Part shown: in pieces, positions 9,104 through 20,012 of the stretch
Layout: each line of letters begins with the position of its first letter
How positions within the stretch are numbered: the first letter of the stretch is position 1
Assembly (NCBI RefSeq): GCF_040256395.1
Contig: NZ_CP158299.1
Span: 340,001-404,000, forward strand
Direction: 5' to 3'
DNA: 64,000 nucleotides
Origin: Deinococcus sonorensis KR-87
GTDB taxonomy: Bacteria; Deinococcota; Deinococci; Deinococcales; Deinococcaceae
The notes under the pieces: model-generated
Databases searched by the model: none
What the model was told of the DNA's origin: nothing
The model's input: the letters and a program-made list of their open reading frames with translations, nothing else
Translations under genes and position numbers: made by a program

Positions 9104-9846
9104 AGGTCCGCCACACTGCCGGCGTAGATCCGGTCAATCACGTCGGGGGTCAGGGCCGAGGGCGGGCCGTCAAACACCAGCCGCCCCTGGTTGAAGCCCA
9201 GGATGCGGTCGGCGTAGGCGGTGGCCAGCTCCAGCACGTGGATGTTGACCAGCACGCTGATGCCGTCCTGGTTGAAGCTTTTCAACAGCCCCATGATCAC
9301 GTTGCTGAGCTTGGGGTCCAGGCTGGCCATCGGCTCGTCGGCCAGGATCAGGGTCGGCTGCTGCGCCACGGCGCGCGCGATGGCCACCCGTTGCTGCTGC
9401 CCGCCGGAGAGCTGGTCCACCCGCACGGTCATGCGGTCGGCCAGCCCCACCCGCGTCAGGGCATCCTTGGCCAGCTGGATGTCCGACTCGGGGTACAGAC
9501 CCAGCGCGCCGGCAAAGCGGTTGTGATACCCGAGTCGCCCGGCCAGCACGTTTTCCAGTGCGGTGAGCCGGGTGGTCAGGTTGAACTGCTGGAAGATGAA
9601 GCCGATGCGCCGCCGCAGGCTGCGGAGTTTGGCGCCCTGCGCGAAGGCAATGTCCTCGCCGTCGATCAGGATCTGGCCTGAGGTGGCGTCGTTGAGGCGG
9701 TTGATGCAGCGCAGGAAGGTGCTCTTGCCGGCACCCGACAGCCCGATGACACACACGAACTCGCCGTCCTGAATGTCCACGTTGACGTCGTCGAGGCCGC
9801 GGGTGCCGTTGGGATAGATCTTGGTGAGATGCTGAACCTGAATCAA
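9100..9846 (-). CDS. phnC: phosphonate ABC transporter ATPase
   Basis: ATP-hydrolysing subunit of the PhnCDE importer, 248 aa. It has the Walker [11 protein letters not shown]-loop FIFQQFNL, signature [14 protein letters not shown], Walker B LILADEP and a switch His in NIHVLELA (an asparagine precedes it where many transporters have a T/S). The TTG at 9846 is chosen because a GGAG motif lies 7 nt upstream and the family fold begins at [13 protein letters not shown]. An in-frame ATG at 9882 would add 12 atypical residues. Co-transcribed with phnD and overlapping phnE. Confidence 0.9.
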   Translation of the reverse strand: MIQVQHLTKIYPNGTRGLDDVNVDIQDGEFVCVIGLSGAGKSTFLRCINRLNDATSGQILIDGEDIAFAQGAKLRSLRRRIGFIFQQFNLTTRLTALENVLAGRLGYHNRFAGALGLYPESDIQLAKDALTRVGLADRMTVRVDQLSGGQQQRVAIARAVAQQPTLILADEPMASLDPKLSNVIMGLLKSFNQDGISVLVNIHVLELATAYADRILGFNQGRLVFDGPPSALTPDVIDRIYAGSVADL

Positions 9847-9908
9847 GGGAGGTCTCCGGGGCAAAAAGATCAGGGAGGCCACCTGCGCCTCCCTGAAGGG
9901 CCACTTGC

Positions 9909-10784
9909 TTACTTCTTCTGGCTGGCCTTCACGGCGTCACGCACGACGTTGTAGTCGGCGTCCTTGGCCGGAATCATGCTATCGATGGTGTAGAGCTTCT
10001 TCAGCAGGCCCTGGCCGGCCGGATCGCTCTTCATGCCGATGATCGCGGCACGCACACGGGTCACGACGTCGGCGCAGCCGGTCTGGTAGTCGGAGCGCAC
10101 CGAGAGGGTGTCACCGGGGATCGGCTTGGTGTAGGCCACCACCGCGAGCTGCGAGGCCTTGTCGGCCGGCAGGTACTGGGTCCAGCTGCCGCTGGTGCCC
10201 TGGGTGTTGTTGCTGAAGGTGGCGATGGCGTCCACCGTGCCGTTCGCCAGCGACAGCACCGCCGCGTCGTGCTTGCCCGCGAAGGTCTGCTTGCTGAAGA
10301 AGGTGTCGGGGTTGATGCCCTTGCTGACCAGCAGGGCGCGCGGGAAGGTGTAGCCGGCCGCGCTGGTCGGGTCGATCCAGGCGACGGTCTTGCCGCGCAG
10401 GTCGTTCAGGGTCTTGATGCCGCTGTCCTTGCGGACCACGAAGGCGCTCCAGTAGTAGGGGCCGCCGTTGCGGACGCTCTTGAGCAGCACCTGGGCGCCG
10501 GCCTGGTCGTGCGCCTGCACGTAACTGACCGGGCTGAGCCAGGCGAAGTCCAGCTTGCCGCTGCGGGTGGCCTCCACCAGGGCCTGGTAGTCCTGGGCCA
10601 CGGTGGTGCGCACCTCCACGCCGCGGATCTTGCTCTCCAGGTAGGTGGCGATGGCCTTGCCGCTGGTCAGCACGGCGCTGCTGTCCTGGGCCGGGTTGAA
10701 GCCCATGTTGATGACGCGGCAGTTCTCGGCGGCGCTGGCGGTGGCGACAGTGGCAAACAGGGTGAGCGTGAGCAGTTTCTTCAT
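9909..10784 (-). CDS. phnD: phosphonate-binding periplasmic protein
   Basis: Extracytoplasmic solute-binding protein of the PhnCDE importer, 291 aa. The N-terminal signal peptide (MKKLLTLTLFATVATASAA) is cleaved about residue 19. The mature protein shows the PhnD-type layout: INMGFNPAQDS at the N-terminus, LDFAWLSPVSYVQA, RGKTVAWIDPTSAAGY and a late GDTLSVRSD. A GAGG Shine-Dalgarno precedes the ATG. The reading frame stays open upstream to 11474, but that part is antisense to the neighbouring phosphatase. First gene of phnDCE; ligand unknown. Confidence 0.9.
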   Translation of the reverse strand: MKKLLTLTLFATVATASAAENCRVINMGFNPAQDSSAVLTSGKAIATYLESKIRGVEVRTTVAQDYQALVEATRSGKLDFAWLSPVSYVQAHDQAGAQVLLKSVRNGGPYYWSAFVVRKDSGIKTLNDLRGKTVAWIDPTSAAGYTFPRALLVSKGINPDTFFSKQTFAGKHDAAVLSLANGTVDAIATFSNNTQGTSGSWTQYLPADKASQLAVVAYTKPIPGDTLSVRSDYQTGCADVVTRVRAAIIGMKSDPAGQGLLKKLYTIDSMIPAKDADYNVVRDAVKASQKK

Positions 10785-10814
10785 GTGAACCTCGTACACA
10801 GGATGGGCAGTGGA

Positions 10815-10875
10815 AGTATAGACAGTCTGAAGATCAACGTCGTTTCTTGAACGATCGTTAACGGACGGCAGTATA
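10815..10875 (-). promoter_or_regulatory. phnDCE promoter region with palindrome
   Basis: Two TATACT hexamers occur on the minus strand, at 10815-10820 and 10870-10875. Between them is the perfect 10-bp palindrome AACGATCGTT at 10850-10859. The proximal hexamer would give a leader of about 25 nt before phnD. The palindrome then lies roughly 30 bp upstream of that hexamer, a position suited to an activator or repressor. Assignment is by position only. Confidence 0.4.
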
Positions 10876-10948
10876 GACCACCTGCCCATGAGTCTCAATG
10901 ATGGCTGCAGCGGCCGAATCCGACCCCTGCTCGGGCTGCGCCAGGACG

Positions 10949-11761
10949 CTACCGGCGGTACGACTGCGGCTCTACCCGGACGCTGCGGGCCGAGACCGGC
11001 TCCCCGATCACCGGGTACCGCGCCGCCTGTCCGGGGTCGCCGGGGCCCACCAGCACCGTGACCACGCTGAGCGTCTGAACCGTCAGCGGCAGCAGCGCCA
11101 GCCGCCCGGTGGCGTGCGCCCCCAGATCCAGATAGACGTGCCGCCCGACCCGCAGTGGCACCCGCACCGGGGTATGCCCGTGCACCGAGTAGACCACGCC
11201 CTCCGGCAGCGGGAAAGGACCCTCGTAGGGCCGCAGCCACAGCGCCGCCTCTTCCGGGTCCTCGTGGTCCTTGTGGCGGACCGGGGGGCTGGCGTGGGCC
11301 ACCAGCACGCTCGGCTCGGCGGGCCGCTGGTCGTGAATGGCGCCGTCGGCCGTGACGTAGACGATCCGGCGCAGCAGGTCCAGATACTGGGCCAGCCGTT
11401 CCGGGAAGTGCTCCAGCGTCACGCCGCCGCGCACCTCGCGCCGCACCGTCTCGCCGCCGTTCTGCATCCACCACGCGTAGCCCTGCATGGCGCGGCGGTA
11501 ATCGGACAGGTCCTGGGTCTCCTGATACCGGCGGTACCAGCGCAGGCCCTCCAGCGCCATCCGCTCGTGATTGCCCATCAGCAGGGTGGCGCGGCCCTCG
11601 GCGTGCAGCCGCAGCAGCGCGTCCACCGTTTCCATGCTGCGCGGCCCGCGGTCAATGGCGTCGCCCAGGCTCAGGAAATGCGCGCCCGCAAAGTTCTGCA
11701 CGGCCGCCTGCAACAGGTCCAGCCGCCCGTGCAGGTCCGGAATCACCACCACCTCGCGCAT
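10949..11761 (-). CDS. PPP-family metallophosphoesterase
   Basis: Ser/Thr phosphatase-like or diadenosine-tetraphosphatase-like dimetal phosphoesterase, 270 aa. All signature motifs are present: D9-L-H11-G, G33-D-x-x-D37-R-G, G63-N-H65-E, later VLVAHA and VHGHTP. The ATG overlaps the stop of the upstream DUF3006-like gene (ATGA), giving a two-gene unit. With two Ser/Thr kinases elsewhere in the window, protein dephosphorylation is possible, but symmetric Ap4A hydrolysis fits the same motifs. Confidence 0.85.
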   Translation of the reverse strand: MREVVVIPDLHGRLDLLQAAVQNFAGAHFLSLGDAIDRGPRSMETVDALLRLHAEGRATLLMGNHERMALEGLRWYRRYQETQDLSDYRRAMQGYAWWMQNGGETVRREVRGGVTLEHFPERLAQYLDLLRRIVYVTADGAIHDQRPAEPSVLVAHASPPVRHKDHEDPEEAALWLRPYEGPFPLPEGVVYSVHGHTPVRVPLRVGRHVYLDLGAHATGRLALLPLTVQTLSVVTVLVGPGDPGQAARYPVIGEPVSARSVRVEPQSYRR

Positions 11762-12027
11762 CAGTCGCGCCCGTCCTCGGCGGGGTCGTCGTGGAAGTCC
11801 AGCAGCGTCTGTTTGCTGCGTTCGCGCAGTTCACGGGCGCCGCCCTGCAGCAGCTCGAACCTGGGGCCGTCCGGTCGCAGGGTAATGCGGTAGGCCTGTC
11901 CCTCGGCCGCCTGGGGCAGCCACGCGGCCGGCACCTCGAAGCTGCGGCCCTGGTCGTCCTCGACCTCCGCCATTCCGGTGTCTTGGTCCAGCACATCAAT
12001 GGTCAGCAGGCCAGCGTCCGGCGTCAT
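11761..12027 (-). CDS. DUF3006-like small protein
   Basis: 88 aa with a short beta-rich N-terminal segment (LLTIDVLDQDTGMAEVEDD) and VPAAWLP, as in the DUF3006 family. The C-terminus is charged (LRERSKQTLLDFHDDP). Function unknown. The ATG at 12027 has GGAGG upstream and a CATACT hexamer 7 nt away, so either SD-led or near-leaderless initiation is possible. The stop overlaps the phosphatase start by ATGA. Longer in-frame starts to 12261 overlap the divergent gene and are not needed. Confidence 0.65.
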   Translation of the reverse strand: MTPDAGLLTIDVLDQDTGMAEVEDDQGRSFEVPAAWLPQAAEGQAYRITLRPDGPRFELLQGGARELRERSKQTLLDFHDDPAEDGRD

Positions 12028-12034
12028 AACCTCC

Positions 12035-12040
12035 AGTATG
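12035..12040 (-). promoter_or_regulatory. -10-like hexamer, DUF3006/phosphatase pair
   Basis: CATACT on the minus strand, 7 nt before the ATG at 12027. One mismatch to the TAnnnT pattern. Confidence 0.35.
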
Positions 12041-12109
12041 CCGCGCCGGACGGCCGCCGGGGCAGGACAATAGGACCAGGACGGGCCGCGTGGCACACTG
12101 GCGGTACAT

Positions 12110-12586
12110 ATGGCCGAGTCATCGCTGAAGATTCTGACGCTGTGTATGGGCAACATCTGCCGCAGCCCGGTGGCCGAGGTGCTGCTGCGCCGCGAGCTGA
12201 AGGCCGCAGGCTTCGAGGCGCTGGTGGCGAGTGCCGGAACCGGCGCGTGGCATGTGGGCAAGCCGGCCGACCCGCGTAGCCGGGTCGTGGCGCGTCAGAA
12301 CGGTCTGGACCTGAACCACCGCGCCCGGCAGCTGACGGTCCAGGACTTCCTGGACTTCGACCTGATCCTGTGCATGGACCACCAGAACCTGGAGGACGCT
12401 CGCCGCGCCGCCCCGCCGCAGGCCCGCGCCCGGCTGCACCTGATGCGCGAATACGACCCGGAAGGTCCCGGCGATGTGCCGGACCCGTACTACGGCGGCC
12501 CGGACGGCTTCACCCGGATGTTCCGGATTCTGGAACGCAGCGCCAGGGCCTGGGCCGCTACCGTCCGCGAGGGCCGGACCGGCTGA
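12110..12586 (+). CDS. low-molecular-weight protein tyrosine phosphatase
   Basis: Cytosolic phosphatase of 158 aa. The P-loop near the N-terminus is C12-MGNIC-R18-SP, with nucleophile C12 and phosphate-binding R18. The general acid loop is D125-P-Y-Y-G-G. Arsenate reductases of the same fold usually have further cysteines, which are not apparent here, so phosphotyrosine (or low-molecular-weight phosphoester) hydrolysis is the best call. A CACACT hexamer lies 10 nt upstream of the ATG. Confidence 0.88.
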   Translation: MAESSLKILTLCMGNICRSPVAEVLLRRELKAAGFEALVASAGTGAWHVGKPADPRSRVVARQNGLDLNHRARQLTVQDFLDFDLILCMDHQNLEDARRAAPPQARARLHLMREYDPEGPGDVPDPYYGGPDGFTRMFRILERSARAWAATVREGRTG

Positions 12587-12637
12587 GCCCCGGCGGCCTG
12601 TCTGGCCGGTCCCGGCGTCGCTCACATCCGCAGGTGT

Positions 12638-12643
12638 TAGTGT
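12638..12643 (+). promoter_or_regulatory. candidate purine operon -10 hexamer
   Basis: TAGTGT in the only sizeable gap upstream of purC. If used, transcription would start near 12650 and give a leader of about 200 nt containing the hairpins and small ORF described separately. No convincing -35 is seen. Confidence 0.3.
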
Positions 12644-12699
12644 GGAGCGTACACCGGGCCCCTGTGGCCTGCTTCAGCTCCATTCGCCCTGTTCCTTCC

Positions 12700-12766
12700 G
12701 CGTCCTGAGAGACGCCCCGCTGCCCAGCAGCGGTAAGTCCGCCCGCGAGGCGGCGTCGGAGGCTCC
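12700..12766 (+). promoter_or_regulatory. structured purC leader: consecutive hairpins
   Basis: Three small perfect hairpins follow each other: arms at 12700-12704/12711-12715, 12717-12722/12728-12733 and 12739-12743/12749-12753. A GGAG-g-CTCC inverted repeat at 12758-12766 then contains the Shine-Dalgarno of the small ORF at 12770. No known purine riboswitch consensus was recognised. High GC makes short stems common, so significance needs covariation. Confidence 0.35.
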
Positions 12767-12769
12767 AGC

Positions 12770-12862
12770 ATGACCAGTTTTCGCCACACGAGCGTCACCT
12801 CCGCCCAGCGGGGGCAGCGCTCGCCCTACTTTGAGCAGCCAGAGGTCCAGCGTGAAGGGTGA
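12770..12862 (+). CDS. 30-codon upstream ORF overlapping purC
   Basis: Small [18 protein letters not shown]... of 30 aa. GGAGG is 7 nt before the ATG, and the TGA at 12860-12862 lies 11 nt inside purC, whose GTG is at 12852. The arrangement would allow translational coupling or leader-peptide control. No similarity is recognised, and the coding potential of so short an ORF cannot be judged here. Confidence 0.4.
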   Translation: MTSFRHTSVTSAQRGQRSPYFEQPEVQREG

Positions 12863-13568
12863 ACTGCGGTACGAGGGCAAGGCCAAGCGCGTGTATGCCA
12901 GCGCGAACCCCCAGGAATACGTTGTGGAGTACAAGGACGACGCCACCGCCTTCAACGGCGTCAAGAAGGACCAGATCAGCGGCAAGGGCGCCATCAACAA
13001 CCGCATCACGGCGCACCTGTATCCGCAGCTGGAACAGGCGGGCATCCCGACCCATTTCATCGAGCAGCTCTCGGAGCGCGAGCAGCGGGTGCGGGCCGTA
13101 ACCATCGTGCCGGTGGAGGTGATCGTGCGGAACGTGGCCGCCGGCAGCTTCAGCAAGCGCCTGGGCGTGGAAGAAGGCACCGCGCTCGCGCGCCCGGTGG
13201 TGGAGTACTGCTACAAGAGTGACGCCCTGGGCGATCCGCTGATCAACACCGACACCGCTGTGGCGCTCGGCTGGGCCACCCCCGAGCAGCTCACACGCAT
13301 CCGTGAACTGGCCCTGCAGGTGCAGCGCTTCCTGACCCCCTACTTCGCCGAGCGCGGCACTCGCCTGATCGACTTCAAGCTGGAGTTCGGGACGCTGGAG
13401 AGCGGCGAGATCGTGCTGGCCGACGAGATCAGCCCCGACACCTGCCGCTTCTGGGACGCCGAGACCGGTGAGAAGCTGGACAAGGACCGTTTTCGCCGCG
13501 ATCTGGGCAATGTGGAGGGCGCATATCAGGAGATGCTGCGCCGCGTGACCCAGGCCCCCACCCGCTGA
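12852..13568 (+). CDS. purC: SAICAR synthetase
   Basis: Phosphoribosylaminoimidazole-succinocarboxamide synthase, joining CAIR and aspartate with ATP in purine synthesis. 238 aa, the normal bacterial length. Family segments: [11 protein letters not shown] at the N-terminus, [23 protein letters not shown] and [14 protein letters not shown]. The GTG at 12852 has AGAGG about 6 nt upstream; the frame extends 7 codons further to a TTG. First enzyme gene of the purine operon. Confidence 0.95.
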   Translation: MKGELRYEGKAKRVYASANPQEYVVEYKDDATAFNGVKKDQISGKGAINNRITAHLYPQLEQAGIPTHFIEQLSEREQRVRAVTIVPVEVIVRNVAAGSFSKRLGVEEGTALARPVVEYCYKSDALGDPLINTDTAVALGWATPEQLTRIRELALQVQRFLTPYFAERGTRLIDFKLEFGTLESGEIVLADEISPDTCRFWDAETGEKLDKDRFRRDLGNVEGAYQEMLRRVTQAPTR

Positions 13569-13587
13569 GCCCCCGGAGCAACTGACC

Positions 13588-13836
13588 ATGACCTACCGAG
13601 CCAAGATCTACGTGACCCTCAAACCCAGCATCCTCGACCCGCAGGGCCGCACCGTCGAGCGGGCGCTCAGCCACCTAGAGCACCAGAACGTGGAGGGCGT
13701 GCGCATCGGCAAATACGTCGAGATGACGCTGTCCGGCGAGCGCGGCGACGTGGAAGCGCAGGTGCAGCAGATTGCCGAGACGGTGCTGAGCAACCCCGTG
13801 ATGGAAAACGTGCGCTGGGAGCTGACCGAAGCGTGA
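13588..13836 (+). CDS. purS: FGAM synthase subunit PurS
   Basis: Small subunit that bridges PurL and PurQ in the three-part phosphoribosylformylglycinamidine synthase. 82 aa, with [15 protein letters not shown] at the start and [12 protein letters not shown] in the middle, the usual PurS pattern. GGAG precedes the ATG. The stop overlaps the GTG of the cupin gene by GTGA. Confidence 0.93.
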   Translation: MTYRAKIYVTLKPSILDPQGRTVERALSHLEHQNVEGVRIGKYVEMTLSGERGDVEAQVQQIAETVLSNPVMENVRWELTEA

Positions 13837-14204
13837 GCGTGCCGGAGCGGGTGAACCTGCAGGAGAAGTTCGAGCGGTTTCAGGAGCACTGGACCCCAAA
13901 GGTGGTGGCCGACCTGAACGGCCAGCAGGTCAAGCTGGCCAAGATCAGCGGCGAGTTCGAGTGGCACCACCACGAGCACGAGGACGAACTGTTCATGGTG
14001 GTGCGCGGAGTGCTGCGCCTGCGCTTCCGGGACGGCGACGCGGTGCTGCAGGAGGGCGAACTGCTGGTGGTGCCCAGGGGCGTGGAGCACCAGCCGGTGG
14101 CCGAAACCGAGGAGACCTGGATCATGATGTTCGAGCCGGCCAGCACCCTCAATACCGGCAACGTGCAGAGCGAGCGCACCGTGGCCACGCTGGAGCGCCT
14201 GTGA
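13833..14204 (+). CDS. cupin-domain protein in the pur operon
   Basis: Single-domain cupin, 123 aa. Motif 1 is [20 protein letters not shown] (three histidines and a glutamate for metal), and motif 2 contains [17 protein letters not shown]. It resembles small metal-dependent isomerase/dioxygenase-like cupins of unknown role. GTGA overlaps on both sides (purS stop and purQ start) place it firmly inside the purine transcript. No purine-specific cupin is known to me, so the role is open. Confidence 0.8.
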   Translation: MSVPERVNLQEKFERFQEHWTPKVVADLNGQQVKLAKISGEFEWHHHEHEDELFMVVRGVLRLRFRDGDAVLQEGELLVVPRGVEHQPVAETEETWIMMFEPASTLNTGNVQSERTVATLERL

Positions 14205-14872
14205 AGGTCGCGGTGATTCAGTTTCCCGGCAGCAACTGCGACGCCGACGCGCTGCACGCGGCCCGTGAGACGCTGGACCCGCAGGCGCGCTTCGTGTGGC
14301 ACACCGAGGACGGCCTGCCCAGCGGCACTGATCTGGTGTTCCTGCCCGGCGGCTTCAGCTACGGCGACCACCTGCGCAGCGGGGCCATTGCGGCCCGCAG
14401 CCCGATCATGACGGCGGTCCGGCAGCACGCCGAGCGCGGCGGGTACGTGCTGGGTGTCTGCAACGGCTTTCAGGTGCTGACCGAGGCCGGGCTGCTGCCA
14501 GGCGCCCTCTCGCGCAACCGCGACCTGCACTTCCAGTGTCGCCCGGTGCATCTCCGGGTGGAGAACACGCACACCGCCTACACCTCCCGTTACCAGGAGG
14601 GACAGAGCATCGAGATTCCCATCGCGCACGGCGAGGGCAACTACTACGCGGACGCCGGGGTGCTGGAGCGGCTGGAAGGCGAGGGCCGGGTGGTGTTCCG
14701 CTACCTGGACAACCCGAACGGCTCGCTGAACGACATTGCCGGCATCGTGAGCGAGCGCGGCAACGTGCTGGGCATGATGCCGCACCCGGAACGCGCAGTG
14801 GAGCGGCTGCTGGGCAGCGAGGACGGCCGCGGCCTCTTCGAGAGCCTGCAGGCCGTGGCGGTGCGGCCATGA
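14201..14872 (+). CDS. purQ: FGAM synthase glutaminase subunit
   Basis: Class-I glutamine amidotransferase providing ammonia to PurL. 223 aa, starting [14 protein letters not shown]. The nucleophile is C87 in GVCNGFQ; the partner His195 and Glu197 lie in [25 protein letters not shown] is the family oxyanion region. The GTG at 14201 overlaps the cupin stop; the frame is open upstream but enters the cupin gene. The stop overlaps the next ATG by ATGA. Confidence 0.95.
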   Translation: MKVAVIQFPGSNCDADALHAARETLDPQARFVWHTEDGLPSGTDLVFLPGGFSYGDHLRSGAIAARSPIMTAVRQHAERGGYVLGVCNGFQVLTEAGLLPGALSRNRDLHFQCRPVHLRVENTHTAYTSRYQEGQSIEIPIAHGEGNYYADAGVLERLEGEGRVVFRYLDNPNGSLNDIAGIVSERGNVLGMMPHPERAVERLLGSEDGRGLFESLQAVAVRP

Positions 14873-15347
14873 CGCTCCCGACCCTGGGGGCCTTCCTGGC
14901 CGAGCAGTACCGCGCTGAACTGGAGGCCTTCCGTGCGGCGCTGGACGCGGTGCCGGATGAACAGTTCGGCGTGGCCACCCTGAGCCACAGCCCGGCATGG
15001 CACGCGCTGCACATCGGGGAGTGGCTGCGGGTGACGGTGCTGGAAGACCGCACGCCCACCTTCCACCACCTGGGCTGGGAGGACCGAGAGTGGGTGCGGA
15101 GCCTCGGCACAGCGCCGGCCCCACTGAGTGAAACGGCCAGCAAGGCCGACATTCTGGGCCAGCTGGACGACATCGGCGCGCGGGCCGTGGCCACCCTGGA
15201 GGCCGCCACCGAGACGCAGCTTGGCGGCATGGTGCCCTCACCCAGCGCGCCCAGCGGGGAACGGCCCCGCCTGCCCGCCCTGGGCCAGCACCTGCGTCAC
15301 ATCGCCTACCACCGCGGACAGGTGCAGCTGGGCAAGAAAGGAAGCCG

Positions 15348-15351
<4 letters not shown>
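14869..15351 (+). CDS. DinB-like four-helix metal protein
   Basis: 160 aa, DinB/YfiT-type helical bundle. Metal-ligand candidates are H48 in HALHIGEW and the HxxxH in [11 protein letters not shown] near residues 145-150. Family members include thiol transferases (mycothiol or bacillithiol dependent) and many uncharacterised proteins enlarged in Deinococcus. It overlaps purQ and purL by ATGA at both ends, so it is made with the FGAM synthase subunits. Function in this position is unknown. Confidence 0.78.
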
Positions 15352-17576
<2,225 letters not shown>

Positions 17577-17588
17577 GGGAGACGCGCC

Positions 17589-19022
<1,434 letters not shown>

Positions 19023-19048
19023 GAGAACAGCGAGCACTGAACCGCCGG

Positions 19049-19071
19049 GGCCGCCCCAAGTTGGGGCGGCC
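19049..19071 (+). terminator. purF terminator
   Basis: Perfect 11-bp stem (GGCCGCCCCAA with its complement) with a minimal 1-base centre, followed by TTCTGACTT. It closes the purine operon. Confidence 0.8.
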
Positions 19072-19104
19072 TTCTGACTTGCCGGGCGTTCCATGTCGCC
19101 CGCC

Positions 19105-19110
19105 TATCCT
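19105..19110 (+). promoter_or_regulatory. leaderless -10 hexamer, YwbE-like gene
   Basis: TATCCT 6 nt before the ATG at 19117. Confidence 0.5.
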
Positions 19111-19116
19111 CTATGT

Positions 19117-19329
19117 ATGGCCCCTCCCCGTTCCCAGATCGTTCCCGGCGTGACCGTGGATGTCGTTCAGAAGCAGGATCAGCCGAGCGGCAGGCTGACC
19201 CGTGGCGTGGTGGCGCAGTTGCTCACGCGCTCGCCCACCCATCCGCACGGCATCAAGGTACGGCTGACCAGCGGCGTGGTGGGCCGGGTGCAGGCGGTGA
19301 TCCGTCCGGACCGCGAGCAGGAGGCATGA
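19117..19329 (+). CDS. YwbE family small protein
   Basis: 70 aa, matching the short YwbE/DUF2196 family: IVPGVTVDVVQKQDQ, then LTRGVVAQLLTRSPTHP and GIKVRLTSGVVGRVQ. Function unknown; the basic beta-rich sequence could bind nucleic acid. The ATG at 19117 is preferred over 19093 because of the hexamer 6 nt upstream. Followed directly by a shared terminator. Confidence 0.8.
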   Translation: MAPPRSQIVPGVTVDVVQKQDQPSGRLTRGVVAQLLTRSPTHPHGIKVRLTSGVVGRVQAVIRPDREQEA

Positions 19330-19356
19330 AAAGGGAGCACCTCTTCGGTGCCCCCT
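19329..19356. terminator. terminator between convergent genes
   Basis: Hairpin with arms AAAGGGaGCACC and GGTGCccCCTTT around a TCTTC loop. Located between the YwbE-like gene and the DUF4383-like gene. Confidence 0.75.
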
Positions 19357-19368
19357 TTCTGCCTTCCC

Positions 19369-19785
19369 TCAGGCGCGGGCGGTAGACGAGTCGCGCACGC
19401 CCCAGCCGAAGTACGCCGCGATGGCCGCCAGCACAATGTGCAGGCCCACGTCCGCCCCGCCGATGGGTGCGAGGCCGAACAGCGTGTTGGTGGCGGGAAT
19501 CAGGCCCAGCACCGCCAGGATCGCGTAGATGTAGGTGATGCCGCGCGCGTAGGCGACGGCGGAGTCGGTCCGCCCCGCAGACGCCACGCCCCAGAGGCCC
19601 AGCAGGATGTGCACCAGGTTATGAATCAGGTTCACGTGGAACAGCCCGAGCAGCATGCCGTTGCTGGTGTCCACCCGCAGGTCCGACGAGTCGGTCATCA
19701 TCTGCGTGATGCCGGGAATGAATCCGAGGATGCCGACCAGGATAAAGACGATGCCGATCCAGCGTGCAAAGTTCCGTACAGTCAT
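19369..19785 (-). CDS. DUF4383-like membrane protein
   Basis: 138 aa with four predicted helices: residues 8-28, about 45-68 (with a loop of HxxxxHxxxG type, FHVNLIHNLVHILLG), about 82-102 and about 110-130. This is the layout of the DUF4383 family, whose role is unknown. GGAGG precedes the ATG. It is monocistronic and ends at the shared terminator. Confidence 0.78.
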   Translation of the reverse strand: MTVRNFARWIGIVFILVGILGFIPGITQMMTDSSDLRVDTSNGMLLGLFHVNLIHNLVHILLGLWGVASAGRTDSAVAYARGITYIYAILAVLGLIPATNTLFGLAPIGGADVGLHIVLAAIAAYFGWGVRDSSTARA

Positions 19786-20012
19786 TCCAGACCTCCAGGT
19801 GAGTTGAGCTGTGTACTTCTCAGAAATACCCTGGCAGGGACCGGCAGCGGATCAGGAGTGGTTCAGAAAGACTTGAGGCTCGCGCTTTCCGGTGAGGCGC
19901 TGCATTACAAGAGCGCCCCGAGAACCGGTGCCTGGGACCGGCGCGGCTGAAGCGGGTCTAAGCCGCCCTGGTGATCTTCTGGTGAGAAGAAGTTTTTTAC
20001 ACTCGGTGGATC
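19786..20012. other. divergent intergenic region
   Basis: 227 bases between the divergent DUF4383-like and HD-GYP genes. No gene or strong repeat is visible. The right end carries a run of six T and the TACACT hexamer listed separately. Confidence 0.5.
19998..20003 (+). promoter_or_regulatory. -10 hexamer, HD-GYP gene
   Basis: TACACT preceded by a T run and 9 nt before the ATG at 20013. No Shine-Dalgarno in between; leaderless or nearly so. Confidence 0.45.

Noticed and set aside
7310..9127. 605-codon plus-strand ORF over phnE
   Set aside because: Gln/Arg/His-rich shadow of the permease with no domain; the permease on the other strand has clear motifs.
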